Shown one piece after another: positions 44,212 to 53,000 of a DNA stretch of 64,000 nucleotides. A program made the position numbers and the translations under genes. The stretch comes from Flavobacterium sp. YJ01 (GTDB lineage Bacteria; Bacteroidota; Bacteroidia; Flavobacteriales; Flavobacteriaceae), in NCBI RefSeq assembly GCF_029320955.1, contig NZ_CP119757.1, positions 4,650,001-4,714,000 of the forward strand. The letters run 5' to 3'. The notes under the pieces are model-generated. The model made no database searches, was not told the origin of the DNA, and worked only from the letters and a program-made list of their open reading frames with translations. Each line of letters opens with the position of its first letter. Position 1 is the first letter of the stretch.

Positions 44212-44541
44212 ATGAAAGTAGATCAAAAAGGACATACCGTTACGATTAAAGACACGCAAGGAGATGTAAATGCTTTCTTGGAAAAAGTAACGCAACAATT
44301 TAAAACCTTTGAAAAACAAAATATTATCATCGATTTATCTGCTGATTCTATCTCAGAAAAAGATTTGAAGGCTTTTTTACCGCTTTCTAAGCAGCATAAA
44401 AAAGCAAAAAAATCGTTTGTAATCGTTGCAACCGATCTTGATTTTAATGCTATTTCTGATAAATTAGCGGTTGTTCCTTCACTTTTAGAAGCGCACGATA
44501 TTATCGAAATGGAAGAAATCGAAAGAGACTTAGGATTTTAG
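44212..44541 (+). CDS. STAS-like 109-aa protein upstream of rnz
   Basis: 109 residues with a beta-alpha pattern: VDQKGHTVTIKDTQGDVNAFLEKV, NIIIDLSADSISEKDLKAFLPLSK, SFVIVATDLDFNAIS, and an acidic end MEEIERDLGF. This resembles an anti-sigma-antagonist (STAS) fold but lacks a clear phospho-serine motif. Homologues are sometimes called ribonuclease Z because of position; no metallo-beta-lactamase motif is present. About 100 bp of inverted repeat separates it from rnz. Function unknown. Confidence 0.78.
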   Translation: MKVDQKGHTVTIKDTQGDVNAFLEKVTQQFKTFEKQNIIIDLSADSISEKDLKAFLPLSKQHKKAKKSFVIVATDLDFNAISDKLAVVPSLLEAHDIIEMEEIERDLGF

Positions 44542-44557
44542 ATTTCAGATTTTAGAC

Positions 44558-44632
44558 TTTAGATTTTAGATTATACCTGAATCTAAAATGGTTTCTCAAT
44601 TCTAAAATATTTTCCTTAATCTAAAATCTAAA
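44558..44632. repeat. Inverted repeat of the TTTAGATTTTAGATTA family
   Basis: TTTAGATTTTAGATTA (44558-44573) is exactly complemented at 44617-44632; degenerate extensions reach the preceding stop codon and the rnz start codon. The right part includes the 23-bp word shared with 4434-4456. Confidence 0.65.
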
Positions 44633-44646
44633 ATCAACAATCTAAA

Positions 44647-45552
44647 ATGAAGCTTACTATACTTGGCTGTTATGCCGCAACTCCCAGAACACTTACTAAT
44701 CCGACTTCGCAGGTTTTAGAAATTAAAAATCGATTGTTTTTAATTGACTGCGGTGAAGGAACTCAGGTTCAGCTTCGAAAGAATAAAATTAAATTCTCTA
44801 AAATTAATCACATCTTTATTTCGCATCTTCACGGAGATCATTTGTTTGGGTTAATTGGGACTATCTCTACATTTTCTCTTTTAGGAAGAACAACCGATTT
44901 ACATATTTATGGTCCAAAAGGAATTAAGGAATTGATTTTGCTTCAATTGAAATTGACAGAATCGTGGACCACTTATTCTTTGTTTTTCCATGAATTAGAA
45001 TCAAAAGAAAGTGAAGTTATTTTTGAAGATAAAAAAGTAATTGTAAAAACAATTCCGTTAAAACATAGGGTTTATACCAATGGTTACCATTTTCAAGAAA
45101 AACCAGATGAAAGAAAGCTGAATGTAGAGGCAGTGCAGCAGTATGATGTTCATGTTGCTTATTATCAGAAAATAAAAAATGGAGGCGATATTACATTGGA
45201 TGATGGAACTGTAGTTGAAAACAAAAAATTGACTTTTGATCCGCCGCCCACAAAAAGTTATGCTTTTTGCTCGGACACCGTTTATAATGAATCGATAATT
45301 CCAATCATTGAAAATACGGATATTTTATATCACGAATCGACTTTTTTAGAATCGGAAGCAAGATTGGCAGAAAAGACATTGCATTCTACAGCAAAAGAAG
45401 CTGCCAGAATTGCTTTAAAGGCAAATGTAAAACATTTGATACTTGGGCATTATTCAACGCGATATGATGGCTTAGAACCATTTAAAAAAGAAGCAGAAGA
45501 AGTTTTTCCAAATGTGCTTTTAGCAGATGATGGTTTAAGTTTTGAATTTTGA
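44647..45552 (+). CDS. rnz: Ribonuclease Z (tRNA 3' endonuclease)
   Basis: Metallo-beta-lactamase-fold nuclease that trims tRNA 3' trailers. 301 residues, short-form RNase Z. The zinc motif HLHGDH (His60, His62, Asp64, His65) follows NHIFIS; further ligands are in PLKHRVYT, AFCSDT and LILGHYSTRY. CGEGTQVQLRK is an RNase Z hallmark. The ATG lies inside the end of the intergenic repeat. Confidence 0.95.
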   Translation: MKLTILGCYAATPRTLTNPTSQVLEIKNRLFLIDCGEGTQVQLRKNKIKFSKINHIFISHLHGDHLFGLIGTISTFSLLGRTTDLHIYGPKGIKELILLQLKLTESWTTYSLFFHELESKESEVIFEDKKVIVKTIPLKHRVYTNGYHFQEKPDERKLNVEAVQQYDVHVAYYQKIKNGGDITLDDGTVVENKKLTFDPPPTKSYAFCSDTVYNESIIPIIENTDILYHESTFLESEARLAEKTLHSTAKEAARIALKANVKHLILGHYSTRYDGLEPFKKEAEEVFPNVLLADDGLSFEF

Positions 45553-45638
45553 TTAATTAGGGACAAAGAGACAAAGGAACAAAGAGGCAAAGGTTTGAAA
45601 CCTGAAACTTGAAACCTGAAACAAAAAAACAAAAACTT

Positions 45639-46283
45639 ATGAGCGATTTAAGTAATTATAGAAGATCTTACGAGAAAAGTGAATTGTTAGAAACTAATAT
45701 TCCAGAAGATCCCATTAATCTTTTTAATAGATGGTTTCACGAAGTAGAAGATTTCGGTGGAAGTGGTGAGGTCAATGCTATGACTGTTTCTACAATTGGT
45801 TTAGATGGTTTTCCGAAATCTCGTGTTGTGTTGTTGAAGAAATTTTCTGAAGAAGGATTTATATTTTATACTAACTATCATTCTGAAAAAGGAAAGGCAA
45901 TTGAAAACAATCCAAATGTTTGTTTGTCTTTTTTTTGGCAGGAAATGGAACGTCAGGTTATTATTAAAGGAATTGCCCAAAAAACTTCCGAAATTATTTC
46001 AGACAATTATTTTGATTCACGTCCAGACGGAAGTAAACTTGGTGCAATTGTTTCACACCAAAGTGAAGTAATTCCGTCAAGAGATTTTTTAGAAGAAAAC
46101 TTAAAGAAAATCGAAGCAGAGTTTGAAGGAAAATCAATTCCAAGACCTGAAAATTGGGGAGGATATATTGTCACACCGTTACAAGTAGAATTTTGGCAGG
46201 GAAGGGCTAATAGACTGCACGACAGGATTCGTTATACTAGCCAATCTGACTTTTCATGGAAGATTGAAAGACTTTCGTCTTGA
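45639..46283 (+). CDS. pdxH: Pyridoxamine 5'-phosphate oxidase
   Basis: FMN-dependent oxidase giving pyridoxal 5'-phosphate in vitamin B6 synthesis and salvage. 214 residues from ATG 45639; the frame runs back to a TTG at 45609 in repeat sequence, which I reject. RVVLLKKFSEEGFIFYTNYHSEKG, SFFWQEMERQVIIKG, SKLGAIVSHQSEVIPSR and the C-terminal EFWQGRANRLHDR are diagnostic FMN- and substrate-binding motifs. It lies 86 bp after rnz. Confidence 0.96.
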   Translation: MSDLSNYRRSYEKSELLETNIPEDPINLFNRWFHEVEDFGGSGEVNAMTVSTIGLDGFPKSRVVLLKKFSEEGFIFYTNYHSEKGKAIENNPNVCLSFFWQEMERQVIIKGIAQKTSEIISDNYFDSRPDGSKLGAIVSHQSEVIPSRDFLEENLKKIEAEFEGKSIPRPENWGGYIVTPLQVEFWQGRANRLHDRIRYTSQSDFSWKIERLSS

Positions 46284-46455
46284 TTTGTAGGAATTTTATA
46301 TTTCATTAAAAAAAAGAGATGTATTTCATCGATTAATTTTGTAGTTTAGCGACAAATTGAATACGTTTGGTAAAGAAATCAGACGATATTTATTCAAACA
46401 TAAATTTAAAGGATTTGCCCCACATTTACTTTAAACTGCTAAAATGCTATTGATT

Positions 46456-46959
46456 ATGAAAAAGATTAAGCGCATCATGTTGTTCATTGCGATTGTTATC
46501 GCAATGAACTCATGTACTGCAGACACCGCCGAAGGAAGCGTGGATAATAATCCGATAGAAGCGCTCGTTACTAATTACTCTTACAACGACTCAGAACTTT
46601 TAACATTGAAGCTCATAGACGAATACCGCGTTAGTGTTGGTTTAAATGCTTTAGAACGAGTGAATCATATATCTTCTAAATGTGAAGAGCATAATGCTTA
46701 TATGATTGAAAATAATGTTGTAGATCACAATGATTTTGTCGAAAGATCTCAAAATATTACTAGTGTTTTAGGAGCCAAAAAAGTTGGTGAAAACGTTGCC
46801 TACAACTATAAAACTCCTGAAGCGGCTTTGAGAGCCTGGCTGGAGAGTCCAGGCCACAAAGCAAATATCGAAGGCGATTATACGCATTTTGGTATAGCTG
46901 TAACAACAGATGCTGCTACTGGTAAAAAATATTACACTAACATTTTTGCTAAGTTGTAA
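46456..46959 (+). CDS. CAP (SCP/PR1, YkwD-like) domain lipoprotein
   Basis: Exported lipoprotein of about 167 residues starting at ATG 46456 (an in-frame ATG at 46444 adds four residues). Lipobox AMNSC with Cys near 20. The CAP domain has the active-site-like HNDFVERSQNI, VGENVAYNY and WLESPGHKANIEG segments with His and Glu residues typical of YkwD proteins. A TAATTTTG box at 46334-46341 implies a leader of about 110 nt. Function of these proteins in bacteria is mostly unknown. A terminator follows. Confidence 0.88.
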   Translation: MKKIKRIMLFIAIVIAMNSCTADTAEGSVDNNPIEALVTNYSYNDSELLTLKLIDEYRVSVGLNALERVNHISSKCEEHNAYMIENNVVDHNDFVERSQNITSVLGAKKVGENVAYNYKTPEAALRAWLESPGHKANIEGDYTHFGIAVTTDAATGKKYYTNIFAKL

Positions 46960-46989
46960 AAAAAACTTGAACTGGTTGGTTTTTTAGAG

Positions 46990-47024
46990 ATCGTTGTAAT
47001 TCGTAGAGTTACAACGATTTTTTT
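46990..47024 (+). terminator. Terminator after the CAP gene
   Basis: ATCGTTGTAA pairs with TTACAACGAT over a 9-nt loop and is followed by a run of T. Confidence 0.85.
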
Positions 47025-47030
47025 ATATAA

Positions 47031-47058
47031 AAAAAGCTGTCTAGATAGACAGCTTTTT
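47031..47058. terminator. Terminator of the OmpA-family gene (bidirectional)
   Basis: AAAAAGCTGTCT pairs exactly with AGACAGCTTTTT around AGAT; A- and T-tails serve both strands. Confidence 0.85.
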
Positions 47059-47086
47059 CAGTTGGTTATGTTAGTAATTAAAAAAA

Positions 47087-49030
47087 TTACAAAGCAGTTA
47101 TAATAAACTCACTTCGTCTATTAGCTTGATGCTCTTCTTCGGTACATTTAACTCCGTCTGAACATTTATTTACAAGTTGCGTTTCACCATAGCCTTTTCC
47201 GGTTAATCGGTTTGGCGATATACCGTTTTTAATAAGCCATTTAATGGTAGATTTTGCTCTTCTTTCAGATAAAGCGGCATTGTATTGATGTGTTGCTCTG
47301 CTGTCTGTGTGCGAACGAATATCTAATTTCATTGTTGGATTTTCGTTTAAAACCACTAATATTTTTTCTAAATCTAAAGCAGCCTCTGTTCTAATATTCG
47401 ATTTGTCTAAATCAAAATAGATCATTTTAATGCCAAAACATACACCTAAATCATCTCCAATGGTAACTTTACAGCTTGATTTTTCTAACGCAATTGGCAG
47501 ACTTGTTGTACCAGTTGTTTTTGAAATAGTTACAGTTACTTCTTTTGTATTATATTCTGGTTTTTCAGCTCTTACAAAATAGATTTTTCCGCATTCTACA
47601 GGGAAAGTATATTTTCCTGATCCATCACTAAAAGTTTCATTTTTAATGTTCATTTGATCATCATATAAAGTCACTTTTGTACCTGGCAGAATAGTTCCTG
47701 TTTCAGCGTCTGTGATTACGCCTTCAAGCTGTTGCTCACATTTTAGTTTTCTTGTTTCTAAGAATTTGTAAATATCATCAGAACCTTGACCGCCATCTTT
47801 ATTTGAAGTAAAATAACCTCTTCTTGAAGTTGGATCAATAATGTAGGCGAAATCATCTTTAGGAGAATTTACATCTGCTCCGATATTTTGAACGTTGCTA
47901 ATTTTTCCGTCTTTATCAATATTGGCAACAAAAACATCTAAACCTCCAAGACCAGGATATCCGTCTGATGAAAAATAAATTTCATTTTCTTTAGTCACAA
48001 AAGGAAAGGTTTCTTTTCCTTCGGTATTAATTTCTTTTCCAAGATTTTCAGGAGTTCCAAATCCGCCATTTGCATTAATACTAACTTTATACAAATCAGA
48101 CTGACCAAAAGATCCGGGCATGTCTGAAGAAAAATATAATGTTTTTTCGTCAGGACTTAATGCAGGATGTCCATTACTATAATTATCGCTATTAAATGGA
48201 AGTTCAATAATGTTGTCCCATTTATTATCAGCATTTAAAGTTGCTTTATAAATTTTTATTAAAGTAATTCTATTTTCATTTTTCCCTTTTTTACCATCAA
48301 TATAATTGTTTCTTGTAAAATAAACTGTTTTGCCATCTTGTGTAAAAACAGGAGATGCTTCGTGAAATTTGGTGTTTATTGCCGATTTAAATTTTTTGAC
48401 TTTACCCGCATTTCCGTTTTGAGGATCTACGTCAGCATTGTAAATATTAGTAAAATATTCACCTGTCCATTGATGCTTGCGTTTCGTAAAATTTCCGGTA
48501 TCTCTTGCCGATGCAAAATATATTTTGTTATTATAGACAAAAGATCCATAATCTGAGTATTTGCTGTTTATGCCGGCATCTTCAATTTTATATCTTCCTG
48601 AATTGGCTTTAATTTCATCCAGATAATTTACATTGTCTTTATAAAGTTTACCTCTAACATCATTTTTTGATTTCGCATAAAATTGATCTAGAAGCGAATT
48701 CGCTTTATTGTTCTCGCCAATTGATTTTAGAGATTGGGCATATCTATAATAATATTCAGGCTCTACAGAAGTATTCATGGTAAACAATTCACCATACCAT
48801 TTTGCGGCATTGGCAAAATCAGAATTAAAATAGTAAGAATTCCCTAGCTTTTTAAACATATCCTCAGATTTGTATCCTTTATTGGCTACTTTTTCATATG
48901 TTTTAATAGCGTCTACATAAGCATAACTGTCATATTTCTTATCTCCAGAAGCTATTTTCGCTTTTTGCGCATAACTGCCAAATGAAAAAGCACTGATAAT
49001 GGTTAAGAGAAGTAGTGTATAGTTTTTCAT
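47087..49030 (-). CDS. OmpA-family protein with TPR, PD40 propeller and carboxypeptidase-like domains (PorE-like)
   Basis: Periplasmic or outer-membrane-associated protein of 647 residues. Order: signal peptide (TLLLLTIISAFSFGSYAQ), TPR-like helices (about 25-150), a PD40/WD40-like propeller (about 155-430, with repeated LSPDEKTLYFSSDMPG-type blades), a CarboxypepD_reg-like Ig domain (about 435-510), and an OmpA peptidoglycan-binding domain (about 525-647, with DIRSHTDSRA, LSERRAKSTIKWL and NRRSEF). The same layout as T9SS PorE. Behind a PorP/SprF gene it probably anchors that complex to peptidoglycan. Twelve bp separate the two genes. Confidence 0.92.
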   Translation of the reverse strand: MKNYTLLLLTIISAFSFGSYAQKAKIASGDKKYDSYAYVDAIKTYEKVANKGYKSEDMFKKLGNSYYFNSDFANAAKWYGELFTMNTSVEPEYYYRYAQSLKSIGENNKANSLLDQFYAKSKNDVRGKLYKDNVNYLDEIKANSGRYKIEDAGINSKYSDYGSFVYNNKIYFASARDTGNFTKRKHQWTGEYFTNIYNADVDPQNGNAGKVKKFKSAINTKFHEASPVFTQDGKTVYFTRNNYIDGKKGKNENRITLIKIYKATLNADNKWDNIIELPFNSDNYSNGHPALSPDEKTLYFSSDMPGSFGQSDLYKVSINANGGFGTPENLGKEINTEGKETFPFVTKENEIYFSSDGYPGLGGLDVFVANIDKDGKISNVQNIGADVNSPKDDFAYIIDPTSRRGYFTSNKDGGQGSDDIYKFLETRKLKCEQQLEGVITDAETGTILPGTKVTLYDDQMNIKNETFSDGSGKYTFPVECGKIYFVRAEKPEYNTKEVTVTISKTTGTTSLPIALEKSSCKVTIGDDLGVCFGIKMIYFDLDKSNIRTEAALDLEKILVVLNENPTMKLDIRSHTDSRATHQYNAALSERRAKSTIKWLIKNGISPNRLTGKGYGETQLVNKCSDGVKCTEEEHQANRRSEFIITAL

Positions 49031-49042
49031 GATGCGATGTTT

Positions 49043-49954
49043 TTAGAAGAAACGAGGAGTTGTCATTTTACTATTGTATTTGAAAAGTTCGAAACGAAGG
49101 AAGATTTCATGAGAACCAGAATTATATCTTCTCAGCCTGGTTGTTTCATTGTCATAACCATATCCAAGATATAAGCCATCAGTAAGTTGAAATCCAGCCA
49201 TGGCACTTACTGCTGCATCCCATCTGTAGGCAACACCTAGAGTTAGTTTTTCGAAGAATAAAAAGTTTGCTGATGCATCAACCTGAAGAGGTGCACCTTC
49301 AACCATTTTAGCTAAAACTGCTGGTTTGAATTTTATTTCCTGAGAAAGATCAAAAACATAACCTCCCATTAAATAATAATTTATTTGATCCTTATAAATT
49401 GCCACATCGTTATCATCATAACGATTAGTCTGAATGAAATTTGGCACAGATAAACCGATGTATGCTTTACTAGAATGCCAGTAAATTCCAGCTCCTATGT
49501 TTGGTGAAAAGTCGTTGTTTAAGTTTTGAAATTGTTTATCTCCAGCTGTTTCAGGATCTAGTTTGTTGATATCAAGATTAAAAATATCTGCAGTACCTTT
49601 TACTCCAAACGAAAGTTTCCATGATTCTGATGTTGGAACAGTATAAGAAAGATCTACAGAAAATTGATTTTCGGTTGTAGGTCCAATTTTATCATTAACT
49701 AAAGATACACCAAGTCCAACATTACTATTATTAATTGGCGTATTAACAGATATTGCATTGGTTTTAGGTGCTCCATCTAATCCTACCCATTGATCACGGT
49801 GCAATGCAAAAACGCTTAATGCACCACGAGAACCAGCATAAGCAGGATTTATGTTAATTGTATTGTACATATATTGCGTAAACTGCGCATCTTGCTGTGC
49901 ATAACCGCTATAGGTAACTAACAGAATGACGAAAAAAAATAATTTTGTTCTCAT
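49043..49954 (-). CDS. PorP/SprF family outer-membrane protein
   Basis: About 303 residues from ATG 49954; an upstream in-frame start at 50008 precedes the real signal peptide (KLFFFVILLVTYSGYAQ). The PorP/SprF hallmarks DAQFTQYMYNTININPAYAGSRG and ALHRDQWVGLDGAPKT follow directly, then a barrel of beta strands ending in RFELFKYN. SprF in F. johnsoniae is needed to export and attach SprB; this paralogue follows the adhesin gene, so it probably handles that cargo. It is not SprF itself by any evidence here. Confidence 0.93.
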   Translation of the reverse strand: MRTKLFFFVILLVTYSGYAQQDAQFTQYMYNTININPAYAGSRGALSVFALHRDQWVGLDGAPKTNAISVNTPINNSNVGLGVSLVNDKIGPTTENQFSVDLSYTVPTSESWKLSFGVKGTADIFNLDINKLDPETAGDKQFQNLNNDFSPNIGAGIYWHSSKAYIGLSVPNFIQTNRYDDNDVAIYKDQINYYLMGGYVFDLSQEIKFKPAVLAKMVEGAPLQVDASANFLFFEKLTLGVAYRWDAAVSAMAGFQLTDGLYLGYGYDNETTRLRRYNSGSHEIFLRFELFKYNSKMTTPRFF

Positions 49955-50050
49955 AGTAAATGGATTATTTTTATTATTACTATTGGCTTTTAAAAAATTA
50001 AAAATCAATGTAGTATTTCATGTATGCTTGTTTTTTACATGAAATTTGAT

Positions 50051-50082
50051 AATACACTGCAAAGTTTATTTGCAGTGTATTT
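50051..50082. terminator. Hairpin between adhesin and PorP/SprF genes
   Basis: A perfect 13-bp stem (AATACACTGCAAA with its complement) around a 6-nt loop, 10 bp after the adhesin stop. In the transcribed (minus) direction no T-run follows. It may stabilise the upstream mRNA or partly attenuate the downstream genes. Confidence 0.5.
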
Positions 50083-50092
50083 TGGTTGGTTG

Positions 50093-53000
50093 TTATTTGG
50101 ATAGATATAAATAACCGCTTAATTTATTGTCTTGAAGGTTATTATTGCCGTCTAGAGACTTATAATGTATAATATAGAAATAAGTTCCAGTAGGTAATCC
50201 GTCAGCTTGTTTGACAGTTGTTCTTCCTCTTGAAATTCCATCAAACGCATTTGTTGCATTGTTGTAATTTTTAGTTTCAAAAACTAAAATTCCCCAACGG
50301 TTATAGATTTCGACAGTATTTTCAGGATAACAAGTTAAATTATCAATATTATCAATTTTGAATGTATCATTTACTGTATCACCATTCGGAGAGAAAGCAT
50401 TGTGAGCATATACCTTTTCGCAAGCCAAAACTTTACAATCATCATTTGCTTCCATATTCAGAATGATGCTTCTAGGACATTTTTCATCGGCAATTAGGTA
50501 TTCTAAAACATAATTTCCTAATGCCAATCCAAATGGATTAAATATATTTCCTTGAAGTGCATTTGAATTACTTCTGTCTACCCATGTTCCTGTTGTCGGA
50601 CTTCCTTCTGGAAGCAAACTAGTCAAATTAAGAAGCGATGAATCGTCTGTACAAGCTGTACTGCTAAATTGCGTTGTACCATTAGGAACTACAACAATTG
50701 TAACAATAGCGCTGTCGCAGTTTTCAGAACTTAATTTGTCACAGATTCTATAGCTGTAAGTATAAGTTCCTGCTGGCGTTAAACTTGATACCGTAACATT
50801 TCCAGAATTGCTAATCGTAATATTTGGATCTGTTTTGCTATTGTTATCGCTAAGAAGTGTAAAGTTTACTATTTCTAAAGTAACAGGAGTTATGCCTTTT
50901 AAATCATTGCTTAAAACATTACCTACTACTCCAAAAGTATTGCATCCAATATTACTGTAAGTGTCGTCATTGGCAACAACAGGAGTCGGTGGTGCTGCAG
51001 GAGTAGTAACTGTTACTGTAACTACGGCAGTATCACAATTTCCAAAATCAGCTTTTTCGCAAATTTGGTAAGTCAATGAATATGTTCCTGCAGGTGTATT
51101 TGGAGCAACATTAACTGAACCGTCAGGATTTAAAGTTAATGCTCCTTTTGGATCAGGAATAGTTGTTGTTAATGTAACGTCGTTTATGCTTACTACAGTA
51201 CCGTTTAATGTATCGTTGGTTAAAACATTTACAGCATTATTTGCTCCCGTTACTCCATTTATAGGACCGGCAGTATCATCATTAGCAATAATTGCAAATG
51301 TTGGGCGAGCTGTACAATAAGGATCAGAAGGAGGATAATTTACTGTAATGGTTTCGCTTGGATTTAGAGAAAATGTCAAATTAGCTGTTGGACGCAATTT
51401 CTCAAAACCATCTGCACCTTGAACCCATTTGTTGTTTTCGAAAACCCATCCTGGCCAATCAATTCCTTTTCCATTACCATCTACAACAGCTCCCGGCCAT
51501 AAAATACGTCCGCTTAATGGTTGATTATTCATCGTTGTAATAGCATTATTACTGCTATCTGACCATACAATGCTTACACCGTTTGTAGGAGTAAAGTTTA
51601 AAGCTGTTACCACATAATCAATATACGGAACATCGTTTACGCATATTGGAGTTGCAGAAACTGTAATTTTTGGAGCCACAATAGTAATAGTAACTGTTGC
51701 AGTATCGCAATTATTAGTTTGATTGGCTTCACAAATTTGATATACTAAAGTTAATGTTCCTTCCGGTGCATTTGGTAATACATCTACAGAACCATTCGGA
51801 TTTAGTTGTAAAAAGGCATTTGGTGTTACTGTTGTCAAAATTACATTCGATGGAGTAGCTGGTGCGCCATCCAGAGTGTCGTTTGAAAAAACATTTAAAA
51901 CATTTGTTGTAGGATGATTAACACCAGTAATTGGTCCAGCAGTATCATCATTTGCTATAATAACTTTTTTGCAGTTTATGGTAAATGTCTGAACTAATTC
52001 AGTCTTGTTTCCAGCACAATCTGTTAATGTATATGTTCTCGTTACGATGTTTACGTTTCCATCACAGCCGTTATTTGTATCTCTTACGGTGATATTAACA
52101 GTCGAACTGCAATTATCCGCCGCATCTTTAATATCCGCTGGACTTCCCACTGGAATTAAATCAATGCTTGCTAAATTATTTACATTCGCAGGAGCTGTTC
52201 CAGTTGGAGCAGTTGTGTCTCTCACTGTGATGATTTGTGTGTAAGAAACCGTATTTCCTCCGCAATCACTAGTTTTCCAAGTACGCGTTAAAGTATAATT
52301 AGAAGAACAGCCATTTTGGATATCCGATTTTATTTCAGAAAATACTACTGGCAAATTTCCATTACAATTATCTGAAGCTGTCATTTCTGCGGCTTCTGGA
52401 ACAGCATCACACGAAACAGTAATATTATGTGGAAGATTTCCTGTAAACGTTGGAGCAGTAGTATCTTGAATTGTAATTATCTGTGTAAAAGTATCAGAAG
52501 TATTTCCGCAATCGTCTTTAACAGTCCAAGTATTGGTGTAAGTTCCTGCATTTGCACATGTTGCAGAAGCCGTAAATACACCACTTACTTTTACAATATT
52601 CGTTACGTCTGCATCGCAAGAATCTGTAGCAGTTGGAAATAATGTTTGAGCATCCGCTAAAGCATTTGCATCGCTGCATTCTATAGTTTTGTCTAAAGAT
52701 CCAGCTAAAGTTGTCCAAGTTGGAGCTGTATTGTCTTGTACAATAATGGTCTGTGAAACAGGAAGTGAAATGTTTCCGCAAGCATCTTTTGCAGTCCAAG
52801 TTCTTGTTTTTGTATAAGAGCCCGCGCAATTTCCAGCAACAATGTCATCTACATAAGTTAATGAAGAAACGGTTCCACTATTATCAGTTGCAGTTGCTTG
52901 AGCAAAAACTGGTTCAGCTGGACAATTAATTATTATTGTCTGCGGTAATAGATCGATGATTGGTTTGATAGAATCTCCATCTAAAATTGTAAAAGACTCA

